Shown piece after piece: positions 36,544-43,970 of a DNA stretch of 64,000 nucleotides. Location: the NCBI RefSeq assembly GCF_014650595.1, contig NZ_BMVG01000012.1, positions 1 to 64,000 on the forward strand, written 5' to 3'. Each line of letters begins with the position of its first letter. The first letter of the stretch is position 1. This DNA is from Streptomyces alanosinicus. Its GTDB lineage: Bacteria > Actinomycetota > Actinomycetes > Streptomycetales > Streptomycetaceae. Below the pieces are notes generated by a model. It saw only the letters and a list, made by a program, of their open reading frames with translations. It did no database searches and was not told the DNA's origin. The translations under genes and the position numbers were made by a program.

Positions 36544-36554
36544 AAAATCGCAGG

Positions 36555-37883
36555 TCAGGAGCCCTTAGCCACCGGCTCAAGGATGGCAACACACTCCACA
36601 TGATGCGTCATAGGAAACAGATCGAACGCCCGAAGCGTCCGCACCCGGTACCCGCCCTCCCTGAAGTACCCCAAGTCCCTGGCCAGCGCAGCGGGATCGC
36701 AGGCGACGTAGGCGATGCGGCGGGCGTTCAGGGAGGTGAGGTGGGTGACGGTCTGGCGGCCGGCGCCGGCGCGGGGTGGGTCGAGGACGATCAGGTCGAC
36801 CTCCGTGATGCCCGTCCGTGGCAGCACCGACTCGACCTTGCCCTGCTCGATGCGGACCCGCGGGAAGTCGGCGAGGTTGTGCCGCGCGTCCTCGACCGCG
36901 CGCTTGCCGGACTCGATGCCGAGGACCGCGCCCTTCTCGCCGAGGCGGTCGGCCAGGGCGCCGGCGAAGAGGCCGACACCGCAGTAGAGGTCCAGGGCCA
37001 TCTCGCCCTTGCGCGGGAGCAGGCCCTGCATGACCGCCGTCACCAGGGTGTCGGCCGCCTTCGGGTGGACCTGCCAGAAGCCGCCGTTTCCGACGCGGTG
37101 GGTGCGCCCGTCGGCGCGTTCGCGGACGAACGGGCGGCCGTGGACGCGGTGGATGCCGCCGTCCTTCTCGTCGACCCGGAGGACGGAGACCGGCTTGTCC
37201 AGTTCCACCAGCGGGAGGCGGGCGCCGGGTCGCGGTGTCAGGATCACCTGGCGGTCCTGGGAGCCCGTCGCCGCGATCGCCTCGACCGACTCCATGCCGG
37301 TCCAGTCGCGCCGCTCGATGCCCAGCTCGCTGACGCCCTCCGCCGCGATCATGCAGTGGTCGATCCGCTCGATCTCGTGCGAGCGGTGGCGGCGCAGGCC
37401 CGCGTGGCCCTCCGCGTCGACGGCGTACTGGACCCGGGTACGCCACTGCGGGACCTCGCCCGCGGGCAGCTTGTCGCCCTCGGCCGGCATGACCGTGCCG
37501 TCCCAGCCGGCCTCCTCGGGGGTGAGGCCCGCGAGCCGTTCCAGCTGTTCGGCGATCACCTCGCCCTTGAGGCGGCGCTGGGCGCCCGGCTTGGCGTGCT
37601 GCCAGTCGCAGCCGCCGCAGCGGCCGGGGCCGGCGAAGGGGCAGGGGGCCTCGACGCGGTCCTTGGAAGCCTCCAGGATCCGTACGGCATCCGCGCGCAG
37701 GAAGCGGGCGCCCTCCTCGCCGTCCGTCACCCGGGCCACCACCCGCTCCCCCGGCAGCGCGTGCCGGACGAACAGCACCTGGCCCTCGGCGGTGCGGGCG
37801 ATGCAGTGGCCGCCGTGGGCGACGGGGCCGATCTCGACCTCGTGCTCCTCGCCCACCAGAGACTTCGTCGGTTCTGTCTGCAT
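36555..37883 (-). CDS. TRAM/RumA-type RNA uracil-C5 methyltransferase
   Basis: 442 residues. The N-terminal TRAM domain (VGEEHEVEIGPVAHGGHCIA) is followed by an iron-sulfur-type cysteine cluster (CPFAGPGRCGGCDWQH), the SAM domain (LDLYCGVGLFAGAL) and the catalytic region VLDPPRAGAGRQ and YVACDPAALARDL with the methylating Cys. These mark RumA/RlmD or TrmA-like enzymes that make 5-methyluridine in rRNA or tRNA. Start at 37883 by homology of the TRAM domain; a longer frame to 37940 lacks support. In M. tuberculosis the homologue also lies beside the APC permease and TrkA pair. Confidence 0.9.
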   Translation of the reverse strand: MQTEPTKSLVGEEHEVEIGPVAHGGHCIARTAEGQVLFVRHALPGERVVARVTDGEEGARFLRADAVRILEASKDRVEAPCPFAGPGRCGGCDWQHAKPGAQRRLKGEVIAEQLERLAGLTPEEAGWDGTVMPAEGDKLPAGEVPQWRTRVQYAVDAEGHAGLRRHRSHEIERIDHCMIAAEGVSELGIERRDWTGMESVEAIAATGSQDRQVILTPRPGARLPLVELDKPVSVLRVDEKDGGIHRVHGRPFVRERADGRTHRVGNGGFWQVHPKAADTLVTAVMQGLLPRKGEMALDLYCGVGLFAGALADRLGEKGAVLGIESGKRAVEDARHNLADFPRVRIEQGKVESVLPRTGITEVDLIVLDPPRAGAGRQTVTHLTSLNARRIAYVACDPAALARDLGYFREGGYRVRTLRAFDLFPMTHHVECVAILEPVAKGS

Positions 37884-37926
37884 GGCGGGGTGACTCCAGA
37901 TCCAGAAAGGGAAACGGCCGCAAACC

Positions 37927-37949
37927 GGTGGGCCTGACAACAGCCCACC
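37927..37949 (-). terminator. Hairpin between the APC permease and RNA methyltransferase genes
   Basis: Seven-base arms (GGTGGGC / GCCCACC) with a nine-base loop downstream of the permease. Weak to moderate. Confidence 0.4.
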
Positions 37950-37958
37950 AGTCTACGG

Positions 37959-37998
37959 CCTCGCCGCCCCGGCTCAGTCCTCGCCGCCCCGCCTCAGT
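37959..37998. repeat. Two tandem copies of a 20-bp unit
   Basis: Units 37959-37978 and 37979-37998 match at 19 of 20 bases (CCTCGCCGCCCC[G/C]... CTCAGT). A third, diverged copy begins at 37999. It lies in the intergenic gap between convergently spaced minus-strand genes; function unknown. Confidence 0.6.
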
Positions 37999-38046
37999 CC
38001 TCGGCGGCCGCGGCTCCCCCGGTCCGCAGTCCTCTGCGGAGACGGT

Positions 38047-40110
38047 TCAGTCCTTCGCGACCGACGGCTCCTTGGCCCGCTCCGCCGCCGGCCCCCGCCG
38101 GACGGCGCCCGGTGCGCTCCACTCCTGCCGCTTACGGGCACGCAGCTTGGCCGCCTCCGACGAGGCCAGCTGGTAGGGCACGGACGTGACCATCACGCCG
38201 GGCGTGAAGAGGAGGCGGCCCTTCAGGCGCAGGGCGCTCTGGTTGTGCAGCAGATGCTCGTACCAGTGGCCGACCACGTACTCCGGGATGATCACCGAGA
38301 TCGCGTCGCGCGGGGACTCCTTGCGCAGGTTCTTGACGTACTCGATCACCGGGCGGGTGACCTCGCGGTACGGCGAGTCCAGCACCTTGAGCGGTACGTC
38401 GATGCCGCGCCGCTCCCACTCCTCGCGCAGCGCCTTGGTCTCGGCCGGGTCGACGTTGACGGTGAGCGCCTCCAGGCCGTGCGAGCGCATCAGCTTGGCG
38501 TAGGCCAGGGCGCGCAGGGTGGGGCGGTGGATCTTCGAGATCAGCACGACCGAGTGGACACGGGACGGGCGGACCAGGTCGTCGTCCAGGTCGTCGTCCG
38601 GCGCCTCGGGGGCCGAGATCTCGTCGGCGACGCGGTCGTAGTGCTTCCGGATCGCGGTCATCGTCGCGTAGAAGATGCACATGCCGAGCAGGGCCACCCA
38701 GGCGCCGTGCGTGAACTTGGTGACCAGGACGACGACCAGCACCAGGCCGGTGAAGAAGGCGCCGAACGTGTTGATCGCGCGGGAGCGGATCATGCGGCTG
38801 CGCTTGGCCGGGTCCTTCTCGACCGCCAGGTGCCGGTTCCAGTGCCGGACCATGCCGGTCTGGCTGAGCGTGAAGGACACGAACACGCCGACGATGTACA
38901 GCTGGATGAGACGGGTCGAGTCCGCGCCGTAGATGACCGTCAGCAGGGCCGCGGCGCCGGCCAGCAGCACGATGCCGTTGGAGAAGGCGAGCCGGTCGCC
39001 GCGGGTGTGCAGCTGGCGCGGCAGATAGCGGTCCTGGGCGAGGATCGAGCCGAGCAGCGGGAAGCCGTTGTACGCCGTGTTGGCGGCCAGGAAGAGGACC
39101 AGGGCCGTCGCGGCCGCCAGCAGCACGAAGAGGAAGCTGCCCTTGCCGAAGACGGCCTCGGCGACCTGGGAGATCACCGGGTTCTGCACATATCCGGAAC
39201 CGATCGGCACGCCGCCCCGGATCAGGTCGGTGGCCGGGTTCTCGGCCATGCGGACCTTGGTCGTCATGGCGAGCGCGATGATGCCGCAGAACATGGTGAC
39301 GGCGAGCCCGCCCATCAGCGCGAGCGTGGTCGCCGCGTTCTTCGACTTGGGCTTGCGGAAGGCCGGGACGCCGTTGGAGATCGCCTCGACACCGGTCAGC
39401 GCGGCACAGCCGGAGGAGAAGGCGCGCAGCAGCAGGAAGACGAGGGCGAAGCCGGCCAGGCCCTGGTGCTCGGCCTTGATCTCGTAAGCCGCCGTCGGAG
39501 CGCGCATGGTGTCGCCGAGGACCAGGCCCCGGAACGCACCCCACGCGATCATGACGAAGACGCCGCCGACGAACACGTACGTCGGGATCGCGAAGAGCTT
39601 GCCCGACTCCTTCACACCGCGCAGGTTCATCAGCGTGAGCAGGACGATCACGGCGGTCGCGCACAGCACCTTGTGCTCGATCACGAACGGGACCGCGGAG
39701 CCGAGGTTCTCGATGCCGGAGGCGATGGAGACGGCGACGGTGAGGACGTAGTCCACGAGCAGGGCGCTGGCCACGGTCAGGCCCGCTCTGGGGCCCAGGT
39801 TGGTGGTCGCGACCTCGTAGTCGCCGCCGCCGCTCGGGTACGCGTGCACGTTCTGCCGGTAGGAGGCGACCACGGTGAACATCAGCACGACGACCGCGAC
39901 GGCGATCCAGGGGCTGAAGTGGTACGCCGACACGCCCGCGACGGACAGGACCAGCAGGACCTCACCAGGAGCGTAAGCGACGGAGGACAGCGGGTCGGAG
40001 GCGAAGACGGGGAGTGCGATGCGCTTCGGCAGGAGCGTTTCACCCAGCCGGTCACTGCGCAGTGCGCGCCCGATCAGGATCCGTTTGGGCACGTCGGTCA
40101 GTTTGGACAC
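38047..40110 (-). CDS. APC-superfamily permease
   Basis: About 687 residues, about 12 membrane helices (residues 35-480) and a soluble C-terminal domain of about 150 residues. Typical parts are LPVFASDPLSSVAYAPGEVL, PSGGGDYEVATTNLG and GVEAISNGVPAFRKPKSKNA. It is related to amino-acid/polyamine and KUP-like transporters; the substrate is unknown. The order permease, TrkA, TrkA suggests a link to potassium or pH homeostasis. GTG 40110 (VSKLTDVPKRI) is preferred; the longer frame to 40518 is antisense noise. The divergent TrkA genes start 490 bases away. Confidence 0.88.
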   Translation of the reverse strand: MSKLTDVPKRILIGRALRSDRLGETLLPKRIALPVFASDPLSSVAYAPGEVLLVLSVAGVSAYHFSPWIAVAVVVLMFTVVASYRQNVHAYPSGGGDYEVATTNLGPRAGLTVASALLVDYVLTVAVSIASGIENLGSAVPFVIEHKVLCATAVIVLLTLMNLRGVKESGKLFAIPTYVFVGGVFVMIAWGAFRGLVLGDTMRAPTAAYEIKAEHQGLAGFALVFLLLRAFSSGCAALTGVEAISNGVPAFRKPKSKNAATTLALMGGLAVTMFCGIIALAMTTKVRMAENPATDLIRGGVPIGSGYVQNPVISQVAEAVFGKGSFLFVLLAAATALVLFLAANTAYNGFPLLGSILAQDRYLPRQLHTRGDRLAFSNGIVLLAGAAALLTVIYGADSTRLIQLYIVGVFVSFTLSQTGMVRHWNRHLAVEKDPAKRSRMIRSRAINTFGAFFTGLVLVVVLVTKFTHGAWVALLGMCIFYATMTAIRKHYDRVADEISAPEAPDDDLDDDLVRPSRVHSVVLISKIHRPTLRALAYAKLMRSHGLEALTVNVDPAETKALREEWERRGIDVPLKVLDSPYREVTRPVIEYVKNLRKESPRDAISVIIPEYVVGHWYEHLLHNQSALRLKGRLLFTPGVMVTSVPYQLASSEAAKLRARKRQEWSAPGAVRRGPAAERAKEPSVAKD

Positions 40111-40270
40111 GACAGAGGATCGTACGGCTTCGAACAGGAACTGGCCCACCCGGTGTCCGACATCTGCCTCACGAGTGAAATCAGGGGCGTGCGGAACTGC
40201 GGATTCCGTGGTCCGCGCGCTCCCCGTGCCTAGATGGCAGACCCGCCCGTCATCGCACCTCGGAGGTCCC

Positions 40271-40408
40271 ATGCCGGCGACCGCGGAGCTGATCGGGGCG
40301 ACGCTCGCCCTTCTCGGCCTCGGAATCCTGACCCTGTGCAGCGTGCGCAGCATCACGCGGCGACGCCCGCCGCCGGTGATCACCCCGTTCGCCGACGCGG
40401 ACCGCTGA
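40271..40408 (+). CDS. Small single-helix membrane peptide
   Basis: 45 residues with GGAGG upstream of ATG 40271. One helix (LIGATLALLGLGILTLCSV) is followed by a basic stretch (RSITRRRPPP) that would stay inside. It lies between the permease and trkA. A plausible small gene, function unknown. Confidence 0.5.
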   Translation: MPATAELIGATLALLGLGILTLCSVRSITRRRPPPVITPFADADR

Positions 40409-40458
40409 CACACCGTCGGCACGGACCGCTGACACCCCGCTGACACGGACCGCTGACG
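40398..40458. repeat. Three 13-bp repeats spaced exactly 24 bp
   Basis: CGGACCGCTGACA occurs at 40398-40410 and 40422-40434 and with one change at 40446-40458. The first copy overlaps the end of the small membrane gene; the array precedes trkA by about 145 bases. It could be slippage or a regulatory array. Confidence 0.6.
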
Positions 40459-40601
40459 CTGCCCACACGCATGATCGCTGACCGTGATCACGGCGAACCG
40501 GCGCACGGGGGTGCCCACCCCCCGGCGCTCGTGTGTAGCTTTGGGCGTCGGTCTGAGACCCTGATGCTGAGCAGTAACTTTTGGACACCGGAAGGACGGT
40601 C

Positions 40602-41273
40602 GTGCACATCGTCATCATGGGCTGCGGAAGAGTGGGTTCCGCTCTTGCCCAGACCCTGGAGCAACAGGGCCACACGGTCGCCGTGATCGACCAGGACCCC
40701 ACCGCCTTCCGCCGGCTGGGCCCCGGATTCGGCGGTCGCCGGGTCACCGGTGTCGGCTTCGACCAGGACACGCTGCGCGAGGCGGGCATCGAGGAGGCCG
40801 GTGCCTTCGCCGCCGTCTCCAGCGGTGACAACTCCAACATCATCTCCGCCCGGGTGGCCCGGGAGATGTTCGGCGTGGAGAACGTCGCGGCCCGTATCTA
40901 CGACCCGCGCCGCGCCGAGGTCTACCAGCGTCTGGGCATCCCCACCGTGGCGACGGTGCGCTGGACCGCCGACCAGATGCTGCGCCGCCTGCTGCCGTCG
41001 GGTGCCGAGCCGCTGTGGCGCGACCCCACCGGCGGGGTCCAGCTCGCCGAGGTCCACGCCAGCGCCCAGTGGGTGGGCCACAAGATCAGCAAGCTGCAGG
41101 AGGAGACGGGCGTCCGCGTGGCGTTCCTGACCCGCCTCGGCGAGGCGATCCTGCCGACCTCGCAGACGGTTCTGCAGGAAGGCGACCTGGTGCACGTGAT
41201 GATGCGGACCGACGACGTGGACAAGGTCGAAGCCGCGTTCGCCCAGGGTCCGGAAGAGGAGGGCGGTCACTGA
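40602..41273 (+). CDS. trkA: TrkA-type potassium-transport regulatory protein (first of two)
   Basis: 223 residues, GTG start with AAGGACGG upstream. The RCK-N Rossmann domain starts HIVIMGCGRVGSALAQTLE and keeps VIDQDP; the RCK-C (TrkA-C) domain occupies about residues 140-215. TrkA proteins bind NAD(H)/ATP and gate K+ transporters. The next gene is a second TrkA in a 1-base stop-start overlap (TGATG), as in the ceoBC pair of mycobacteria. The K+ channel subunit is not adjacent; the APC permease may be the partner. Confidence 0.92.
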   Translation: MHIVIMGCGRVGSALAQTLEQQGHTVAVIDQDPTAFRRLGPGFGGRRVTGVGFDQDTLREAGIEEAGAFAAVSSGDNSNIISARVAREMFGVENVAARIYDPRRAEVYQRLGIPTVATVRWTADQMLRRLLPSGAEPLWRDPTGGVQLAEVHASAQWVGHKISKLQEETGVRVAFLTRLGEAILPTSQTVLQEGDLVHVMMRTDDVDKVEAAFAQGPEEEGGH

Positions 41274-41944
41274 TGAGGGTCGCCATTGCCGGAGCCGGCG
41301 CCGTCGGCCGCTCGATCGCGGGCGAGCTGCTGGAGAACGGCCACGAGGTCCTGCTCATCGACAAGGCCCCGACCGCCATCTCGGTGGAGCGGGTGCCCCA
41401 GGCGGAGTGGCTGCTGGCCGACGCCTGTGAGATCACGTCCCTGGACGAGGCGGCGCTGCAGCGCTGCAACGTCGTGATCGCCGCGACCGGCGACGACAAG
41501 GTCAACCTGGTGGTCTCGCTGCTGGCCAAGACGGAGTACGGCGTCCCGCGCGTCGTCGCCCGCGTCAACAACCCCAAGAACGAGTGGCTGTTCAACGAGG
41601 CCTGGGGCGTGGACGTGGCCGTCTCCACCCCGCGCCTGATGTCCGCCCTCGTCGAGGAGGCGGTGAGCGTCGGCGACCTCGTCCGGCTGCTCCGCTTCAG
41701 CCACGGCGACGCCAATCTCGTCGAGCTGACCCTGCCCGAGGAGTCGGCCCTGGCCGGCACCCAGGTCGGCACGGTGGAGTGGCCCGAGGACACCTCCCTG
41801 GTCACGATCATCCGCGGCACCCGTGTGCTGACCCCCTCCAAGGAGGACTCCCTGGAGGCGGGCGACGAACTCCTCTTCGTGGCCGCGCAGGCCAGGGAGG
41901 AGCAGTTGGAGGAACTGCTGTCGGTGCGGCGGGAAGAGAGCTGA
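41273..41944 (+). CDS. trkA: TrkA-type potassium-transport regulatory protein (second of two)
   Basis: 223 residues, RCK-N domain with VAIAGAGAVGRSIAGELLE and LLIDKAP, then an RCK-C domain (LVELTLPEESALAGTQVG, LEAGDELLFVAA). Paralogue of the preceding gene and translationally coupled to it. The two probably form a hetero-complex. It is followed by a strong terminator. Confidence 0.92.
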   Translation: MRVAIAGAGAVGRSIAGELLENGHEVLLIDKAPTAISVERVPQAEWLLADACEITSLDEAALQRCNVVIAATGDDKVNLVVSLLAKTEYGVPRVVARVNNPKNEWLFNEAWGVDVAVSTPRLMSALVEEAVSVGDLVRLLRFSHGDANLVELTLPEESALAGTQVGTVEWPEDTSLVTIIRGTRVLTPSKEDSLEAGDELLFVAAQAREEQLEELLSVRREES

Positions 41945-41955
41945 CCCGGACGGAA

Positions 41956-41985
41956 AAGGGCGCCCCTGGCAGCAGGGGCGCCCTT
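41956..41985 (+). terminator. Rho-independent-like terminator after the trkA pair
   Basis: 12-base perfect arms (AAGGGCGCCCCT type) with a six-base loop, 11 bases after the second trkA stop and before the convergent gene at 42027. The palindrome could serve both strands. Confidence 0.8.
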
Positions 41986-42026
41986 CGTCGTCGTACGACC
42001 GCTGGCTACGTGTCTGCGGTCGCTGT

Positions 42027-42794
42027 CTACACGTCCCTGCGGTGCCGTCCGCCGGACGCGTCACCACCCTCGGCGGCCAGCGCGGCCTTGCGCTCCTCGG
42101 CCGCCTTCTCCTCCGCCTCCATCTCCGCGAACACGTCGATCGGCGCGGGCGCCTTCGCCAGGAAGACCCAGGTCAGCCAGACCGCCAGCAGGAACGGCGG
42201 GATCTTCAGGGCGACCAGGACCCAGCCGAGCCTGGCGGTGTCGGACCACCAGTAGAGCGGGAAGAGGACCGCGCACTTGGCGAGCAGGATCAGGCCCCAG
42301 GCCCAACTGGCCTTCGCATAGGCCTTCTTGCGACCGGGGTTGCGGGTGCGCCAGGAGAGGTTCTCCTTGAAGACCGGGCCGAGGATGAGGCCGATCAGCG
42401 GCACACCGGCGAGGGTGGTGACGATGTACGCCAGCGCCAGGCCCAGCGTGTAGAGCATGCCGGGGAGGTAGAAGTCCTTGGCGTTGCCGGTGAACATCGC
42501 GAAGACGACACCGAAGGCCACCCCGAACACACCGCTGAAGGCGTGCTTGACGGTGTCCTTCATGGCCAGCCGGACCACGACCAGGACCAGCGAGACGACC
42601 AGGGCGGCGATCGCCGCCACATGCAGGTTCTTGTTGACCGTGAAGATCGCGACGAAGAGCAGGCCCGGCACGACCGTCTCGACCATGCCGCGGACGCCGC
42701 CGAACGCCTCGAACAGGGCCGCCTCGGTCACCGCCCGGGCGTCGTCGGTCTGCGCCTGACCGGCTTCTTCGGTCGGCTTGTCGAGGGACGTCAC
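42027..42794 (-). CDS. DUF3159-type membrane protein
   Basis: 255 residues, about six membrane helices, cytoplasmic charged ends (EMEAEEKAAEERKAAL). FGGVRGMVETVVPGLLF and NPGRKKAYAKASWAWGLIL look like the DUF3159 family found in actinobacteria. Function unknown. It sits next to the OB-fold gene and the trkA pair, the same order as in mycobacteria. Confidence 0.82.
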   Translation of the reverse strand: MTSLDKPTEEAGQAQTDDARAVTEAALFEAFGGVRGMVETVVPGLLFVAIFTVNKNLHVAAIAALVVSLVLVVVRLAMKDTVKHAFSGVFGVAFGVVFAMFTGNAKDFYLPGMLYTLGLALAYIVTTLAGVPLIGLILGPVFKENLSWRTRNPGRKKAYAKASWAWGLILLAKCAVLFPLYWWSDTARLGWVLVALKIPPFLLAVWLTWVFLAKAPAPIDVFAEMEAEEKAAEERKAALAAEGGDASGGRHRRDV

Positions 42795-42797
42795 CGG

Positions 42798-43196
42798 CTA
42801 CTCCCGTCCGAGGGGTCGCAGTTCGTACTTGGGGTTGAACAGCACCCGGCGGCCCCGGCTCATGGAGATCCGGCCCGATGCGATCAGCTTGCGCCCCGGT
42901 TCTATGCCCACGATGGAACGCCTGCCGAGCCACACCACGTCGAGCGCGGCGGAGCCGTCGAACAGCTCGGCCTCCAGGGCCGGAACCCCGGCACGCGGAC
43001 GCAAGGTGACCGTGCGCAAGGTACCAGTTACGGTGACGATCTGCCGGTCGTGGCAGTCGCCGATCTTCGTGCAGCCCGCCGTCTCGGCGTCCTCGCGCAG
43101 CTCCTCGGACTCCAGGTCCTCCTGCGACGAGGAGAGCCGGTCGAGCATGCGCCGGAACCGGCCGGCCGGCTTTTCGGAACGAGGAACAGCACTCAT
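42798..43196 (-). CDS. OB-fold nucleic-acid-binding-like protein
   Basis: 132 residues. After a charged N-terminus the second half forms an OB-fold (QIVTVTGTLRTVTLRP, VPALEAELFDGSAALDVVWL, RKLIASGRISMSRGRRVLFN). This is the small OB protein conserved next to DUF3159 in actinobacteria. Nucleic acid binding is inferred from fold only. Start at 43196 (MSAVPRSEK). Confidence 0.8.
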   Translation of the reverse strand: MSAVPRSEKPAGRFRRMLDRLSSSQEDLESEELREDAETAGCTKIGDCHDRQIVTVTGTLRTVTLRPRAGVPALEAELFDGSAALDVVWLGRRSIVGIEPGRKLIASGRISMSRGRRVLFNPKYELRPLGRE

Positions 43197-43283
43197 ACCT
43201 GAAGCGTACCGGGGCACACCGACACCGCCGTAGCGCAGCTCACTTCCGGGTGGCTGCCCCGCCCGCCGCCGTGATCCCCCCGC

Positions 43284-43970
43284 TCACTTCTCGAACCGGT
43301 ACCCCATGCCCGGCTCGGTGATGAAGTGCTTCGGGTGCGAGGGGTCCGTCTCCAGCTTGCGGCGCAGCTGGGCCATGTACACGCGCAGGTAGTTCGTCTC
43401 GGTCCCGTACGACGGCCCCCACACCTCCTGCAGCAGCTGCTTCTGGCTGACCAGCCGGCCGGTGTTGCGGACCAGGACCTCCAGCAGATGCCACTCGGTG
43501 GGGGTGAGCCGGACGTCCCTGCCGGCGCGGTTGACCTTCTTGGCGGCCAGGTCGACGGTGAAGCCCTCGGTCTCGACGGTCGTCAGATCGTCCTCGCCGG
43601 GCCCGACCGGCTCGGCCCGGCGCACGGCGGCCCGCAGCCGGGCCAGCAGCTCGTCCATGCCGAAGGGCTTGGTGACGTAGTCGTCGGCGCCCGCGTCGAG
43701 CGCCTCCACCTTCTCGTCGGAGGAATGCCGGGCGGACAGCACCAGGATCGGCACACGCGTCCAGCCGCGCAGGCCCTTGATCACCTCGACGCCGTCCATG
43801 TCGGGCAGTCCCAGGTCGAGCACGACCGCGTCGGGGTGGCGGGAGGCGGCGAGTTCGAGGGCGGTCCTGCCGTCGGGGGCCGCGTCCACCTCGTACTTGC
43901 GTGCCTTGAGGTTGATCACGAGGGCGCGCACGATCTGCGGCTCGTCGTCGACCACGAGCACCCGGGTCAT
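43284..43970 (-). CDS. kdpE: Response regulator KdpE, OmpR family
   Basis: 228 residues. Receiver: VLVVDDEPQIVRAL, phospho-acceptor Asp in VVLDLGLPDMDG, and a conserved Lys in YVTKPFGMDELLAR. DNA-binding domain: RLTPTEWHLLEVLVRN and ETNYLRVYMAQLRRKLE, ending in GMGYRFE. High similarity in layout to KdpE. It overlaps kdpD by 4 bases. The normal target, kdpFABC, is absent from the window. Confidence 0.92.
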   Translation of the reverse strand: MTRVLVVDDEPQIVRALVINLKARKYEVDAAPDGRTALELAASRHPDAVVLDLGLPDMDGVEVIKGLRGWTRVPILVLSARHSSDEKVEALDAGADDYVTKPFGMDELLARLRAAVRRAEPVGPGEDDLTTVETEGFTVDLAAKKVNRAGRDVRLTPTEWHLLEVLVRNTGRLVSQKQLLQEVWGPSYGTETNYLRVYMAQLRRKLETDPSHPKHFITEPGMGYRFEK

